DNA of 64,000 bases, from the NCBI RefSeq assembly GCF_003202285.1, contig NZ_MASW01000001.1, forward strand, positions 558,001 to 622,000. Reading direction: 5' to 3'. The stretch comes from Prauserella muralis. GTDB lineage: Bacteria > Actinomycetota > Actinomycetes > Mycobacteriales > Pseudonocardiaceae. How positions within the stretch are numbered: the stretch's first letter is position 1; every line of letters starts with the position of its first letter. The notes under the pieces are model-generated. The model was given only the letters and a program-made list of their open reading frames with translations. It searched no databases and was not told the DNA's origin. Of this stretch, positions 24,966 to 34,393 are shown one piece after another. Both the position numbers and the translations under genes were made by a program.

Positions 24966-26365
24966 CAGCGGTACTCCCGCAAACGTTCCCGGATCCCCAA
25001 GGTGGTGCCCAGCGCGGCGATGACGGCCAGCACGGCGAAGCCCGGCGCGAGCAGCGTGAGCGCGCGCGAGCCGTTGGTCGTGTCGTCGAGGAAGCTCTGC
25101 CGCGCCGACGTGATGGCGGCGGTCAGGTCGCCGTCGACCCGGCCGAACGCCTTCGCGGCGCCCTGTTCGTCGCGGCCGCTGATGGCCTTCTCGACGGCGC
25201 CCTGGTAGTCACCGGCCTGTTCGAGGCCGCGCACCTCCTCGTGGGCCCGCAGCCAGGTCTCGGCGTTGCCTGCCGCCGACTCGATGTGCGGCCCGGCAGG
25301 CAGTCCCGCGGCGCGCTCCCGCGCCTGACCGAGCAGCCCTCCCTGGCCGTCCCGCCCCGCGAACTGGCCGAACAGCGCGCCGAACTCCTTCTCGTAGGCG
25401 TCGCCACCGCCCCTGGCCACCAGCGTGAGGGTCTCGTTGGCGCGAGCCTGCAGCGCCGCGATGCGGGCACGCACCAGCAGGTCGGCCTGCTCGGTGCCGT
25501 CGCCGCGGCCCGAGCTGACGAGCACGCTCTGCACGGTCAGCGCCGCGGCGGTCCAGAGGATGGCCACGCCCACGGCGACGGTCGCCACGAGCAGGCCCAC
25601 GTTGAACACCCGGTTGGTCCTGCGCTTGAGGTAGACCTGCGCGGCGACGAGCGCCGCGGCCAGCCCCAGCACGAGCACCGCGGTGAGCCACGGCACCCCG
25701 GTGGCGTCGTCCTGCTCGGCGGCGAGCCGTTCGGTGTCGATCTCGTACAGCCGGTGGGCGGCGGGCAGGATCGTGGAGCGCATCAGCTCCGAGGCCTCCC
25801 GCAGGTACGCGGCGCCCGCGGGGAAACCCTGCCGGTTGTTGGCCCGCGCGGTCTCGATCAGTCCGGTGTAGACGGGAATCTGCCTGCTGAGGATGTCGAC
25901 CTGCTCGGCGGCCGCGGCCACGCTTCCGGAGTCGGAGGCGGCCTTCGCCAGCGCGGCGCCGGCCTTGGCGATGTCGAGCTGGTAGCGCTCCCGCAGGGCG
26001 GGCGGCTCGGCACCGGTGGACAGGAAGGCGCTCGCGGCCGTCGCGTCGGCGTCGGACAACGAGCCGTAGACCTCCTGCGCGGCCGCGGCGAGCGGCTCCC
26101 TGTGCTCGATCAGTCCGTCGATCGTGTTGGCCCGGTCCTGCACGGCCAGGGTCCCGACCAGGCCCGTGAGCAGCGACAGCACGATGAGGCCCGTCGCGAT
26201 GAGCGACAGCCTGCCCGGCGTCCGTGCGGCCGAACGGGTGATGCTGCGCACGGCGTCGCCCGGCAGCTCGAGCAGCCAGGTGAAGCCGGAACGCGGTCCA
26301 CGGGGCTCGTCCGGCGGCTCCGAGGTGGGCACACCCGGACCACGATGGGTCACGGTGCTCGTCAT
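24965..26365 (-). CDS. glnX: Transmembrane signalling protein GlnX
   Basis: A 466-residue membrane protein linking GlnH to PknG. An N-terminal helix LSLIATGLIVLSLLTGLVGTLA, a large helical extracytoplasmic region (about residues 75-215), two central helices (LTAVLVLGLAAALVAAQVYL and VGLLVATVAVGVAILWTAAA), a second helical extracytoplasmic region and a final helix (LTLLAPGFAVLAVIAAL) match the four-helix GlnX topology. It is the first gene of the operon and overlaps glnH by one base. Confidence 0.92.
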   Translation of the reverse strand: MTSTVTHRGPGVPTSEPPDEPRGPRSGFTWLLELPGDAVRSITRSAARTPGRLSLIATGLIVLSLLTGLVGTLAVQDRANTIDGLIEHREPLAAAAQEVYGSLSDADATAASAFLSTGAEPPALRERYQLDIAKAGAALAKAASDSGSVAAAAEQVDILSRQIPVYTGLIETARANNRQGFPAGAAYLREASELMRSTILPAAHRLYEIDTERLAAEQDDATGVPWLTAVLVLGLAAALVAAQVYLKRRTNRVFNVGLLVATVAVGVAILWTAAALTVQSVLVSSGRGDGTEQADLLVRARIAALQARANETLTLVARGGGDAYEKEFGALFGQFAGRDGQGGLLGQARERAAGLPAGPHIESAAGNAETWLRAHEEVRGLEQAGDYQGAVEKAISGRDEQGAAKAFGRVDGDLTAAITSARQSFLDDTTNGSRALTLLAPGFAVLAVIAALGTTLGIRERLREYR

Positions 26366-26504
26366 TGGTGATTACGCTCCTCCACCCAGTTTCCGCACCC
26401 GCATGACCGTAGCCGAGACGGCCGTGCGGCAACCACGGACTCCACGAAGGAGGCCAGGATCGTGCCAGGGCTGTAACACACCCCGCGGGCGTCACCTGTC
26501 CGGA

Positions 26505-27779
26505 CTAACCGCGGCCACGGATCGCGGGCGCCGTCGAGTGCGGCAGCACCAGGTCCGGCTCGTCGGGCTGCTGGAAGACCACGTCGATGTCGTCGGCGAA
26601 CCGGTAGGGCCTGCGGGCGAGGATGCCGCCGAGTCGCCTGCGCAGCCGCGACATCTCGGCCCGCACGGTGACGGTGCGCTCCGGGTCGCCGAAGAGGTCG
26701 AGCGCCAGTTCGGCCGCCGAGCGGCCGTCGCGATGCCGGGCGAGCACGTAGAGCATCTCGGCGTGCCGGGGACTCAACCGGTAGGACCACGCTCCGCTTT
26801 CACCGGTGACGGTGAGCACACACTCCCGGGGTGAGCGCACGTCGAGCACCGCCGTGGTGGGCACGGGCTCGCCTTCGTCCCGCTCGGCCAGGCGCACCAG
26901 CCACCCGCCGGGCACCGGCTCCAGCCGGCACGTGCCGAACGCGGGCAGCCACGCCTGTCCCGCTCCGCACCCGGCCGGCAGGGTCACCCGGTCGACCGGG
27001 GCCAGCCCGGACACGGCGGCCACCCACCCGTGCTCGTCGGTGACCAGCGCCCTGCCGTCGACCTTCGCCAGCGCGGGCAGCGTGGCGGCCCGCAGCCGCT
27101 CCAGCTCGGCGAGGTGGGCGTTGCGCAGCTGCGACTCGGCGAGCCGGGCCACCGCGTCCACGAGCGCGAGAGTGCTGGCGTGCACGGTCGCCGCGGGGCC
27201 GGAGAGATCCACGACGCCGAGCAGCCTGCCGTCGCGGGGGTCGTGCAGCGGCGCGGCGGCACAGGTCCAGGCGTGGTGGCTGCGCACGTAGTGCTCGGCC
27301 GAGTACACCTGCATCGGCCTGCGGGCCACCAGCGCGGTGCCGATGGCGTTGGTGCCGACGCGGTTCTCGTGCCAGGACGCGCCCTCGGTGAAGCCGAGCC
27401 GGTCGGCCCTGTGCCGCACGGCCGCGCTGCCGTCGCGCCACAGCACGCGCGCGTCGCCGTCGACCACCACCATGATGTGCGCGGCCTCCTCGGCGACGCT
27501 GATGAGCCCGCCGCGCAGGATCGGCAGGGCATCGGCGAGCCCGCTGCCTCGCCTGCGGGCCTCCAGCTCGGCCTCCGGCAACGGCGGGTCGTCCCGGCCG
27601 TGGTCGGGGTCGAGCCCGAGCAGCCGCATCCGCTGCCAGGACGCGCCGATGACCGGCCGGGGCGCGGTCGGCGGCCGGGCCCCGCTCAGTGCGGCCTCGT
27701 GCGCTTGGGCGAGCACGCGGGCGTAGCGCCGGGGGTCCGCACCCACCGGCACCGCCGCTTCGAGGTGCTCCTGGCGCAC
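26505..27779 (-). CDS. GAF-domain transcriptional regulator of the acetoin operon (AcoR-like without AAA domain)
   Basis: A 424-residue regulator. The N-terminal segment (PVIGASWQRMRLLGLDPD) and the GAF domain (HIMVVVDGDARVLWRDGSAA, then LGFTEGASWHENRVGTNAIG and YSAEHYVRSHHAWTCAAAPL) are like the sensor half of AcoR. The sigma-54 AAA domain is absent. The C-terminus has a winged-helix-like region (LSPRHAEMLYVLARHRDGRSA and VTVRAEMSRLRRRLGGILA). This is the usual actinobacterial form. It lies 60 bp after acoC on the same strand. The start at GTG 27779 is provisional. Confidence 0.85.
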   Translation of the reverse strand: MRQEHLEAAVPVGADPRRYARVLAQAHEAALSGARPPTAPRPVIGASWQRMRLLGLDPDHGRDDPPLPEAELEARRRGSGLADALPILRGGLISVAEEAAHIMVVVDGDARVLWRDGSAAVRHRADRLGFTEGASWHENRVGTNAIGTALVARRPMQVYSAEHYVRSHHAWTCAAAPLHDPRDGRLLGVVDLSGPAATVHASTLALVDAVARLAESQLRNAHLAELERLRAATLPALAKVDGRALVTDEHGWVAAVSGLAPVDRVTLPAGCGAGQAWLPAFGTCRLEPVPGGWLVRLAERDEGEPVPTTAVLDVRSPRECVLTVTGESGAWSYRLSPRHAEMLYVLARHRDGRSAAELALDLFGDPERTVTVRAEMSRLRRRLGGILARRPYRFADDIDVVFQQPDEPDLVLPHSTAPAIRGRG

Positions 27780-27839
27780 GCTCCTCAGTGTCGCAACTCG
27801 CGGAGCCCGGCGGAACCCGTCCGCTCGTGTCAACCTCGG

Positions 27840-28952
27840 TTATCCACCGTCCCCCGCGACCCTGCCGACAGCGCTGACGACGGCGCCCGGCTGCTCCATG
27901 TGCACCATGTGCCCCGCGTCGTCGACGAAGGCGACCTCGCCGAGCCCCGAGGCGTTGGCCGGGGGCAGCACGGCGTCGGCGCGGCCCCACACCACCGCCA
28001 CCGGAACCTCCACTGTGGACAGCAGGGGTGCGGCGTCGATGCCGGGCCGGTCGCCGTCGAGCAGCGTGCCGAGCAGCGTGTTCAGCGCCTTGTCCACGCC
28101 GTCGAGCCGCTTGTACTTCATCAGGTCGTCGGCGAGCTGCCTTGTGACCTGCGAGGAGTCGGCGAACAGGGCCGTCAGGTGCGGCTTGAGCTCCCTGCGC
28201 GACGACGCCGAGGCGAACCCGCGCAGGTACTCGGCGTTGATCTCGGAGCCGAACCCGGCGGGTGCCACGAGCGTCAGCGACGCGACCCTGCCGGGCTCCC
28301 GCGCCGCCGCCGCGGTGACCACGGCGCCGCCGAGCGAGTGCCCGACGAGATGCGCCCGCGCGATGCCCTTGGCCTCGAGGAAGCCGAGCACGGCTCCGGC
28401 CAGGGTGTCGAGCGAGCCGTCGCCGACGTCCTTGACCGACTCGCCGTGCCCCGGCAGGTCGAGCGCGTGCACGGTGCGGTGCTCGGACAGCGGCTCCTGC
28501 ACGAACAGCCAGGAGTTCTTGTCGCCGCCGTAGCCGTGCACGAGCACCACGTGCTCCTCGCCGTCGCCGAGCGTCGCGTAGGCGAGCGTGCGCCCTTCGA
28601 CCTCGACGGTGCCGGTGACCGGCCCGGCGACCTCCTCGACGGCCCCGGAGTCCAGCTCCTCCCTGGCGAGCCTTGCCGCCTCGTCGATGTCGGACTCCGG
28701 GACGTCGGCGGGCGCGATGAGCGCGATCGTGCCGCCCACCGGCACGTCCTCGCCCACGTTCGCCACGATCCGGCGCAGCACACCCTCGTCGGCCGACTCC
28801 AGCGAACCGGCGATCTTGTCGGTGTCGATGTCGGCCAGTTCGTCGCCGCTGGCGATCTCGTCGCCCTCGGCGGCGATCCACTCGGTGATCTTGCCCGTGG
28901 CCATCGAAAGGCCCCACTTGGGCATGACCACCTTCCTGATGGCGTCGTTCAT
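27840..28952 (-). CDS. acoC: Acetoin dehydrogenase E2: lipoyl domain fused to alpha/beta-hydrolase
   Basis: The dihydrolipoyl acetyltransferase-position subunit of the acetoin dehydrogenase complex. The lipoyl domain occupies residues 1-80 (MPKWGLSMATGKITEW, lipoylated Lys in DIDTDKIAGS). The catalytic part is an alpha/beta hydrolase: VLVHGYGGDKNSW, the nucleophile elbow GHSLGGAV and the final His region DDAGHMVHME. Such a fold, rather than a CAT-type acyltransferase, is characteristic of AcoC. It follows acoB by 46 bp. No E3 gene is in this unit. Confidence 0.93.
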   Translation of the reverse strand: MNDAIRKVVMPKWGLSMATGKITEWIAAEGDEIASGDELADIDTDKIAGSLESADEGVLRRIVANVGEDVPVGGTIALIAPADVPESDIDEAARLAREELDSGAVEEVAGPVTGTVEVEGRTLAYATLGDGEEHVVLVHGYGGDKNSWLFVQEPLSEHRTVHALDLPGHGESVKDVGDGSLDTLAGAVLGFLEAKGIARAHLVGHSLGGAVVTAAAAREPGRVASLTLVAPAGFGSEINAEYLRGFASASSRRELKPHLTALFADSSQVTRQLADDLMKYKRLDGVDKALNTLLGTLLDGDRPGIDAAPLLSTVEVPVAVVWGRADAVLPPANASGLGEVAFVDDAGHMVHMEQPGAVVSAVGRVAGDGG

Positions 28953-28998
28953 GTCTCGCCCACTTCCGTTCTGCTGACGACCCTGCGTGTTCCGAAGC

Positions 28999-30012
28999 TC
29001 ACGACTTCCACTCGGTCACGGTCTTCACGGCGTTGGTCACGCGTTGGGCGTCCGGGATGTAGAGGTCCTCCAGCGCGTCGGAGAACGGCACCGGCGTGTG
29101 CGGTGCGGTGACCATCTCGATGGGCGCACGCAGAGACCCGAAGGCCTCCTTGGCGACGAGCGCGGAGATGTCGGTGGCGAGGTTGCAGCGCGGGGTGGCC
29201 TCGTCGACCACCACGAGCCGCCCGGTGTTCTCGACGCTCTCCAGGATCGTCTCGGTGTCCAGCGGGCTCGTCGTGCGCGGGTCGATGATCTCGGCCTCGA
29301 CGCCGGAGGACGACAACGTCCTCGCCGCCTCCTCGGCCACCGACACCATCCGTCCGATCGCGACGATCGTGACGTCCTCACCGTCGCGCACCACGTTGGC
29401 CTCACCGAACGGGATGGTGTAGCTGTCCTCCGGAACGTCTCCGGTGGCGTCGTACATGGCCTTGTGCTCGCAGAAGATCACCGGATCGTTGTCGCGAATG
29501 GACTGGATCATCAGCCCCTTCGCCTCGTACGGACTGGACGGGACCACGACCTTGAGCCCGGGGATGTGGGTGAAGAGCGGGTAGAGGGCCTGCGAGTGCT
29601 GCGCGGCCGCGCGCAGCCCCGCACCGTACATCGTGCGGATCACCACCGGGGTCTCGGCCTTGCCGCCGAACATGTAACGGAACTTGGCGGCCTGGTTGAA
29701 GATCTGGTCGAAGCAGACGCCCATGAAGTCGATGAACATCAGCTCGGCCACCGGGCGCATTCCCCGCGTGGCGGCGCCGATGGCCGCGCCGACGAAGGCC
29801 GACTCCGAGATCGGCGTGTCCAGCACCCTGCCGGGGAAACGGTGGTAGAGCCCCTTGGTGACGCCGAGCACGCCGCCCCACGCGTCGTCCTCGCCGGGGC
29901 TGCCCGCGCCGCCCGCGTTGTCCTCGCCCATCACCAGTACCGACTCGTCGCGCTCCATCTCCTGGTGCAGCGCCTCGTTGATCGCCTCGCGGTAGCTGAT
30001 CGTGCGTGCCAT
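28999..30012 (-). CDS. acoB: Acetoin dehydrogenase E1 component, beta subunit
   Basis: A 337-residue transketolase-like subunit that pairs with AcoA to cleave acetoin with thiamine diphosphate. Characteristic stretches include YREAINEALHQEMERDESVL, MGEDNAGGAG, FVGAAIGAATRGMRPVAELMF and GLKVVVPSSPYEAKGL, with the C-terminal RLVVVDEATPRCN domain. AGGAG precedes the ATG by 7 nt. Only 21 bp separates it from acoA. Confidence 0.95.
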   Translation of the reverse strand: MARTISYREAINEALHQEMERDESVLVMGEDNAGGAGSPGEDDAWGGVLGVTKGLYHRFPGRVLDTPISESAFVGAAIGAATRGMRPVAELMFIDFMGVCFDQIFNQAAKFRYMFGGKAETPVVIRTMYGAGLRAAAQHSQALYPLFTHIPGLKVVVPSSPYEAKGLMIQSIRDNDPVIFCEHKAMYDATGDVPEDSYTIPFGEANVVRDGEDVTIVAIGRMVSVAEEAARTLSSSGVEAEIIDPRTTSPLDTETILESVENTGRLVVVDEATPRCNLATDISALVAKEAFGSLRAPIEMVTAPHTPVPFSDALEDLYIPDAQRVTNAVKTVTEWKS

Positions 30013-30033
30013 GGCTGAACTCCTCGCAATCCG

Positions 30034-31029
30034 TCAGTACGAGACGTAGACGTCGGTTTCCAGATCTGCGGCGGTGGGCTTCGGCGCGGCCTTGGCCTCG
30101 TCCACGGCGGCGTCGACCAGGTCGGCCACCTGCGCGTCGACGGCGTCGAGCTTCGCGGCCTCCACCTGCCCGGTCTCGGTCACCCTGCTCCGGAACCGCT
30201 TGAGGCAGTCGAGGTTCTCCCTGGCGTTGGCCACCTCGCTCGCGCGGTAGGTCTGCTGGTCGCCCTCGAAGTGGCCGAAGTAGCGGGTGAACTTCACCTC
30301 GATGAGCGTCGGGCCGCCGCCCTCGCGGGCACGTTCGATGGCCTCGCCCGCCGCCTCGTACACGGCGAAGAAGTCGAAGCCGTCGACGATCACGCCCGGC
30401 ATCCCGAACCCGGCGGCGCGGTCGGCGATGTTGTCCGCGGCCACCGACCAGGTGCTGGCCGTGGCCTCGGCGTAGCCGTTGTTCTCGGCGACGAAGATCG
30501 CGGGCAGGTTCCACACCGACGCGAGGTTGAGCGCCTCCAGCGTGGTGCCCTGGTTGCTCGCGCCGTCGCCGAAGAACGCGACGCCGACGCCGCCGGTGCG
30601 CTGCTGCTTCGCGGCCAGCGCGGCGCCGCAGATCAGCGGCGGGCCTCCGCCGACGATGCCGTTGGCGCCGAGCATGCCCTTGGAGAGGTCGGCGATGTGC
30701 ATCGAGCCGCCCTTGCCGTGACAGCTGCCGGTCCTGCGGCCGTAGATCTCGGCCATCATCGCCTTGACGTCCACGCCCTTGGCGATGCAGTGGCCGTGCC
30801 CCCGGTGCGTGCTGGCGATGGAGTCGCGGTCGTCGAGGTGCGTGCACACCCCGGTGGCCGAGGCCTCCTCGCCGGCGTAGAGGTGCACGAACCCGGGGAT
30901 CTCCCCGGTGGCGAACTCGTCGTGCAGCCGTTCCTCGAACGCCCGGATCGTGCGCATCGTGCGGTACGCGTCGAGCAGGGCGTTCTCGTCCAGCTCGCGC
31001 GTGACCCCGGTGGAAAGGGTGTCCGTCAT
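30034..31029 (-). CDS. acoA: Acetoin dehydrogenase E1 component, alpha subunit
   Basis: A 331-residue ThDP-binding subunit. The motif is GDGASNQGTTLEALNLASVW, ending in AENN, with GFVHLYAGEEASATGVCTHL, HRGHGHCIAKG and RRTGSCHGKGGSMH as in AcoA. The start at ATG 31029 (MTDTLSTGVTREL) is preceded by GGAGCG. The same reading frame is open far upstream, but that part overlaps the SDR gene and is non-coding. Confidence 0.95.
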   Translation of the reverse strand: MTDTLSTGVTRELDENALLDAYRTMRTIRAFEERLHDEFATGEIPGFVHLYAGEEASATGVCTHLDDRDSIASTHRGHGHCIAKGVDVKAMMAEIYGRRTGSCHGKGGSMHIADLSKGMLGANGIVGGGPPLICGAALAAKQQRTGGVGVAFFGDGASNQGTTLEALNLASVWNLPAIFVAENNGYAEATASTWSVAADNIADRAAGFGMPGVIVDGFDFFAVYEAAGEAIERAREGGGPTLIEVKFTRYFGHFEGDQQTYRASEVANARENLDCLKRFRSRVTETGQVEAAKLDAVDAQVADLVDAAVDEAKAAPKPTAADLETDVYVSY

Positions 31030-31064
31030 CGTTGACGCTCCTTCGTTGTTCGCGTGGCGACGCG

Positions 31065-31841
31065 TCAGCGCATGACCACGCCGCCGTCGATCATCACCGA
31101 CTGTCCCGTCATGTAGTCCGAGTCCGGACCGGCCAAATAGGACACGAAGGACGCGACGTCCTCCGGTGTCTGCACGCGGCCGAGCGTGATGCCCTCCGCG
31201 TACCGTTTCATCGCCTCGCCCTTGGGCAGGCCGAGGTAACCGCCGAGGCGGTCGTCGATCAGCTCCCACATGTCGGTGCCGACGATTCCGGGGCAGTAGG
31301 AGTTCACCGTGATGCCGTGCGGGGCCAGCTCCTTCGCCGCCGCCTGGGTGAGCCCGACGACCCCGAACTTGGTGGCCGAGTAGGCGCCGAGGTAGTCGAA
31401 GCCCGCATGGCCCGCGATCGAGGCGGCATTGATGATCTTGCCGCCGCCGTGGGCACGCATGTGTTCCGCGGCGGCCTGGATGCCGTACACCACCCCGAAG
31501 ACGTTGACGCGGAACAGCGTCTCCAGCTCCCGGGGCTCCATCTCGGTGAGCGGCTTCACGTGGGCGATGCCCGCGTTGTTGACCACCACGTGCACGCGGC
31601 CGAACGCGCGCGCGGCCTGCTCCACCATCCCGAACACGGAGTCGCGGTCGCCCGCGTCGCCGGGCACGGCCAGGCTCCTGCGGCCGAGCGCGGCCACCTC
31701 GTCCGCGACGGCCTCGGCCGGGCCCGGGTCGATGTCGTTGATCGCCACATGGGCACCGTCGCGGGCCAGCCGCAGCGCGATGGCCCGCCCGATGCCGCGG
31801 CCCGCGCCGGTGACCAGCACACCGTGCTCCTGGATGCTCAT
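31065..31841 (-). CDS. Short-chain dehydrogenase, acetoin/diacetyl reductase type (BudC-like)
   Basis: A 258-residue Rossmann-fold oxidoreductase, probably interconverting 2,3-butanediol, acetoin and diacetyl. The cofactor motif is [13 protein letters not shown], followed by NNAGIAH, the catalytic [21 protein letters not shown] (Ser, Tyr, Lys) and [13 protein letters not shown], which is close to BudC/ButA proteins. Its ATG overlaps the TGA of acoX. Within the operon it would feed acetoin to the AcoABC complex. Confidence 0.9.
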   Translation of the reverse strand: MSIQEHGVLVTGAGRGIGRAIALRLARDGAHVAINDIDPGPAEAVADEVAALGRRSLAVPGDAGDRDSVFGMVEQAARAFGRVHVVVNNAGIAHVKPLTEMEPRELETLFRVNVFGVVYGIQAAAEHMRAHGGGKIINAASIAGHAGFDYLGAYSATKFGVVGLTQAAAKELAPHGITVNSYCPGIVGTDMWELIDDRLGGYLGLPKGEAMKRYAEGITLGRVQTPEDVASFVSYLAGPDSDYMTGQSVMIDGGVVMR

Positions 31842-32905
31842 GCCGTTTCGGCCTCCTCACGTCGTCGCCATCGCTGACAGGGGGTGAGCTCGGTACGCAA
31901 CAGCCCGCGCCGCGCCGACTCGGCCAGCACGGCGGGCACATCGACGCAGCGTGGGCCGTCCGCGCGCAGCCGGACGCTCACCGGGGTGTCGCCGGTGAGT
32001 TCGAGCTCCCGCTCGCCGTCGACGGCGACGACGCCGCCACCCGCGGGAAGCGCGACGTGTTCGCCCACCCGCAGCGGCCGCCAGGCGCGGACGCCGACGG
32101 GCAGCACGAGCCCGGGCGCGATCGGTGCGTGCACCACCCAGCGCGCGCGATGCGGCGGCGCGAAGGTGAGCGCGACGCCGTCCTGCGACTCGCGCGGACT
32201 GGGACAGAGCTGGCCCGCGATGCTGGAAAGCCCGATGCCGTCCGGCTCGGCGAACGTGCAGAACAACGCGGTGAGGGTGGCCGGGTCCCACAGCGCGCGG
32301 GAGGCGACGTGGCGGGAGGTGGACACGCAGACGTCGACGAGGGCCACCTCCGTGCGCCCACCCGCGGTCACCTCCAGCAGGCTCGCCGTGCGGGTGCCGG
32401 TCTCGGGTGGCACGGCGCCGGTGGCCACCAGCCCGCCGGCCAGGCCGGCGACCGTGGCCTCCCGCATCCGGGGGAAGGCGTTGTTGGTGCCGGTGGACAG
32501 GGCGAGCAGCGGCACGTCGCCGCAGGCAGCGGCGGCGACGCGGGCGGTGCCGTCGCCTCCGAGGCAGACGATGAGCCCCGCGCCCTCGGCGCGCATGCGG
32601 CGCACCGCCTCGGTGGTGTCGTCGGCGGTGCCGGTCAGGGTGACGTCGTCGCAGAACTCCACGTCCGGCCAGGGAGCCTCCTTGCCGGGCCGCCGGGTGC
32701 GCAGGGTGCGCAGCACGGCGGCGGAGATGCCGCCGAGGTCGGTGGACAGCACGGCCCGCTCGACGCCCGTCGCGGCGAACGCGCTGAGCAGGCGGCGCAC
32801 CATGTTCGCCTTCTCGGCGGTGGGAAACACCGACGCCTGAGCCACGAGCCGCCGGATGTCCCGCCCCGATGCGGGGTTCGCGACGACGCCGACCACTGCG
32901 CCCAC
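31838..32905 (-). CDS. acoX: AcoX-type NAD kinase-like protein
   Basis: A 355-residue protein of the ATP-NAD kinase superfamily that heads the acetoin operon. It opens [20 protein letters not shown], with the conserved [20 protein letters not shown] and [21 protein letters not shown]. AcoX function is still unclear in general, although the gene is a consistent companion of acoABC. I prefer GTG 32905, with GGGAGG 5 nt upstream, to the GTG at 32911 inside that ribosome site. Confidence 0.9.
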   Translation of the reverse strand: MGAVVGVVANPASGRDIRRLVAQASVFPTAEKANMVRRLLSAFAATGVERAVLSTDLGGISAAVLRTLRTRRPGKEAPWPDVEFCDDVTLTGTADDTTEAVRRMRAEGAGLIVCLGGDGTARVAAAACGDVPLLALSTGTNNAFPRMREATVAGLAGGLVATGAVPPETGTRTASLLEVTAGGRTEVALVDVCVSTSRHVASRALWDPATLTALFCTFAEPDGIGLSSIAGQLCPSPRESQDGVALTFAPPHRARWVVHAPIAPGLVLPVGVRAWRPLRVGEHVALPAGGGVVAVDGERELELTGDTPVSVRLRADGPRCVDVPAVLAESARRGLLRTELTPCQRWRRREEAETA

Positions 32906-32980
32906 AGCCACCTCCCGGTGTGTGCGACGTCACCTCTGACGCCGTACTCCAGTGGACTACCAGGGGCCGGGATGACGAAA

Positions 32981-33001
32981 GGGTTGCAGGGGGTTGCAAC
33001 C
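32981..33001. promoter_or_regulatory. Possible operator upstream of the acetoin operon
   Basis: GGTTGCAACC at 32992-33001 is a perfect 10-bp palindrome. A direct copy of its left half, GGGTTGCA, lies 10 bp earlier (32981-32988). It lies about 80 bp upstream of acoX in a 245-bp divergent promoter region. Confidence 0.4.
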
Positions 33002-33150
33002 GGAAACGCTGAACTCGCGGCTCTGGCGGCAGGACTCGCCGGCTGGGGCGCACGTCCGTTTTCCTGGGCCCATGACCGCGCGCCCGCCTCTATAGTCTGC
33101 TCATTCGGGGACTGGGGTTCGAGGGGATCGAGCGGGGGGCGCAGCCGTCA

Positions 33151-33801
33151 ATGACCTATCCACCGCAGCAGCCGGGCGGCCACTTCCGCCGGCAGGGGCC
33201 TGCCGCTGCACCCGGCACGTACCCGTACGGCCAGCAACACTACGGCGGGCAACCCCCTGGCTACCCGGGTGCGGGACCGGGTGGGCCGCCGAGGAACAGG
33301 CGGGGGGTGATTATCGCGCTCGTTGTCGTCGCGGTCGTCGTTCTCGCCGGCGCCGGCGTCACCGTCTGGCTGCTCACCAGGGACGGAGGCACCAGCAGCA
33401 GCGCATCCGAGCCCGGTGCAGGCCGACCGGCGCAGCCGCCCGGGGCCGGCCTGCCGACTGCGGGCGGAGTGCCCTCCGCTCCGGAGACCGCGCCTGCGAC
33501 CACTCCTCCGGGCGAGTCCGGCACCGGTTCCGGCGACGAGGCGGCGCTGCTGGCGACCGCCCAGGACTACACCGACGCCGTCAACAACTCCGACGAGGCC
33601 ACCGCGACCGAGCTGACCTGCAGCAAGGCCAACGCCGGCGCCATGTACGACGCGCTGGCGGGAGAGGGGACCGCCGTGGTCGGTGACGCCCTCGTGACCG
33701 GGCAGCAGGCCACGGTCGACATCACGGTCGAGGGCGGGTCCGGCAAGTCGATCCCGCTGCCGTTCCAGTACCGCGACGGAGCCTGGTGTGTCGCGGTCTG
33801 A
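33151..33801 (+). CDS. Membrane-anchored hypothetical protein with Pro/Gly/Tyr-rich cytoplasmic tail
   Basis: A 216-residue protein of unknown function. The first 50 residues are PPQQPGG- and YGQQ-type low-complexity sequence. A single helix GVIIALVVVAVVVLAGAGVTVWLL follows, then a Pro/Thr/Ser-rich linker. The outer C-terminal domain of about 75 residues (DEAALLATAQDYTDAVNNSD, then CSKANAGAMYDAL and WCVAV) resembles small extracytoplasmic domains found behind such tails in actinobacteria. It ends overlapping the next gene and is probably co-transcribed with it. Confidence 0.8.
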   Translation: MTYPPQQPGGHFRRQGPAAAPGTYPYGQQHYGGQPPGYPGAGPGGPPRNRRGVIIALVVVAVVVLAGAGVTVWLLTRDGGTSSSASEPGAGRPAQPPGAGLPTAGGVPSAPETAPATTPPGESGTGSGDEAALLATAQDYTDAVNNSDEATATELTCSKANAGAMYDALAGEGTAVVGDALVTGQQATVDITVEGGSGKSIPLPFQYRDGAWCVAV

Positions 33802-33814
33802 TGCCGAGGCCTGC

Positions 33815-34393
33815 GTGTCACCACGCTCGGCGAGCAGGCCGCTGCTGGTGGTGGCAGCGGCGTCCGTGCTCCTTCTCGCGGGCTGCTCGGAACGCATCCA
33901 GGGCAGTCCGGCCGTCGACGGCGCGGCGGTGTCCACGACCGCCACCGTCGCGTCCCCGTCCTCGTCGACCGGGTCCCCGGCCGAGCCGCCGCAGGTGGAC
34001 TCCCGGCTCGCCGACGTCGAACCGTGCGCGCTGGCGGATCCGGCGGGGCTGGCCTCGCTGGGACTCACCGGCGGCAGTGCGGAGAGCATCGGCGCGGCCA
34101 GGGTCTGCCGGTACCGCCACGAGGGCAGGACCCTCAAGGAGACCTTCACCGTCTCCGTCGAGATCTTCGAGACCTACGGCATCACCGACATCGTCGGCAG
34201 GGACATCCGGCCGTTGCCGAAGATGGGCAGCCACGACGCCGTGCTCTTTCTCGAACCGACCGGCGGCTGCGCGGTGAGCCTTGCCGTGACGGAGACGTCC
34301 CGGATCGACAACACCGCGCACGGCGGTGACCAGCAGCTCGCGTGCCGGTTCGCCACGCGGCTGGCCGAGCTCGTCGAGCCCAACCTGCGCTGA
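33815..34393 (+). CDS. DUF3558-type lipoprotein
   Basis: A predicted exported lipoprotein of 192 residues. The hydrophobic signal LLVVAAASVLLLAGC ends at the lipobox LLAGC. The mature part has PCALADPAGLASLGL, CRYRHEG and GGCAVSLAV, with paired cysteines as in DUF3558 proteins of mycobacteria and Pseudonocardiaceae. GTG 33815 has GAGG 5 nt upstream; an in-frame GTG at 33788 overlaps the previous gene and is the alternative. Function unknown. Confidence 0.82.
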   Translation: MSPRSASRPLLVVAAASVLLLAGCSERIQGSPAVDGAAVSTTATVASPSSSTGSPAEPPQVDSRLADVEPCALADPAGLASLGLTGGSAESIGAARVCRYRHEGRTLKETFTVSVEIFETYGITDIVGRDIRPLPKMGSHDAVLFLEPTGGCAVSLAVTETSRIDNTAHGGDQQLACRFATRLAELVEPNLR

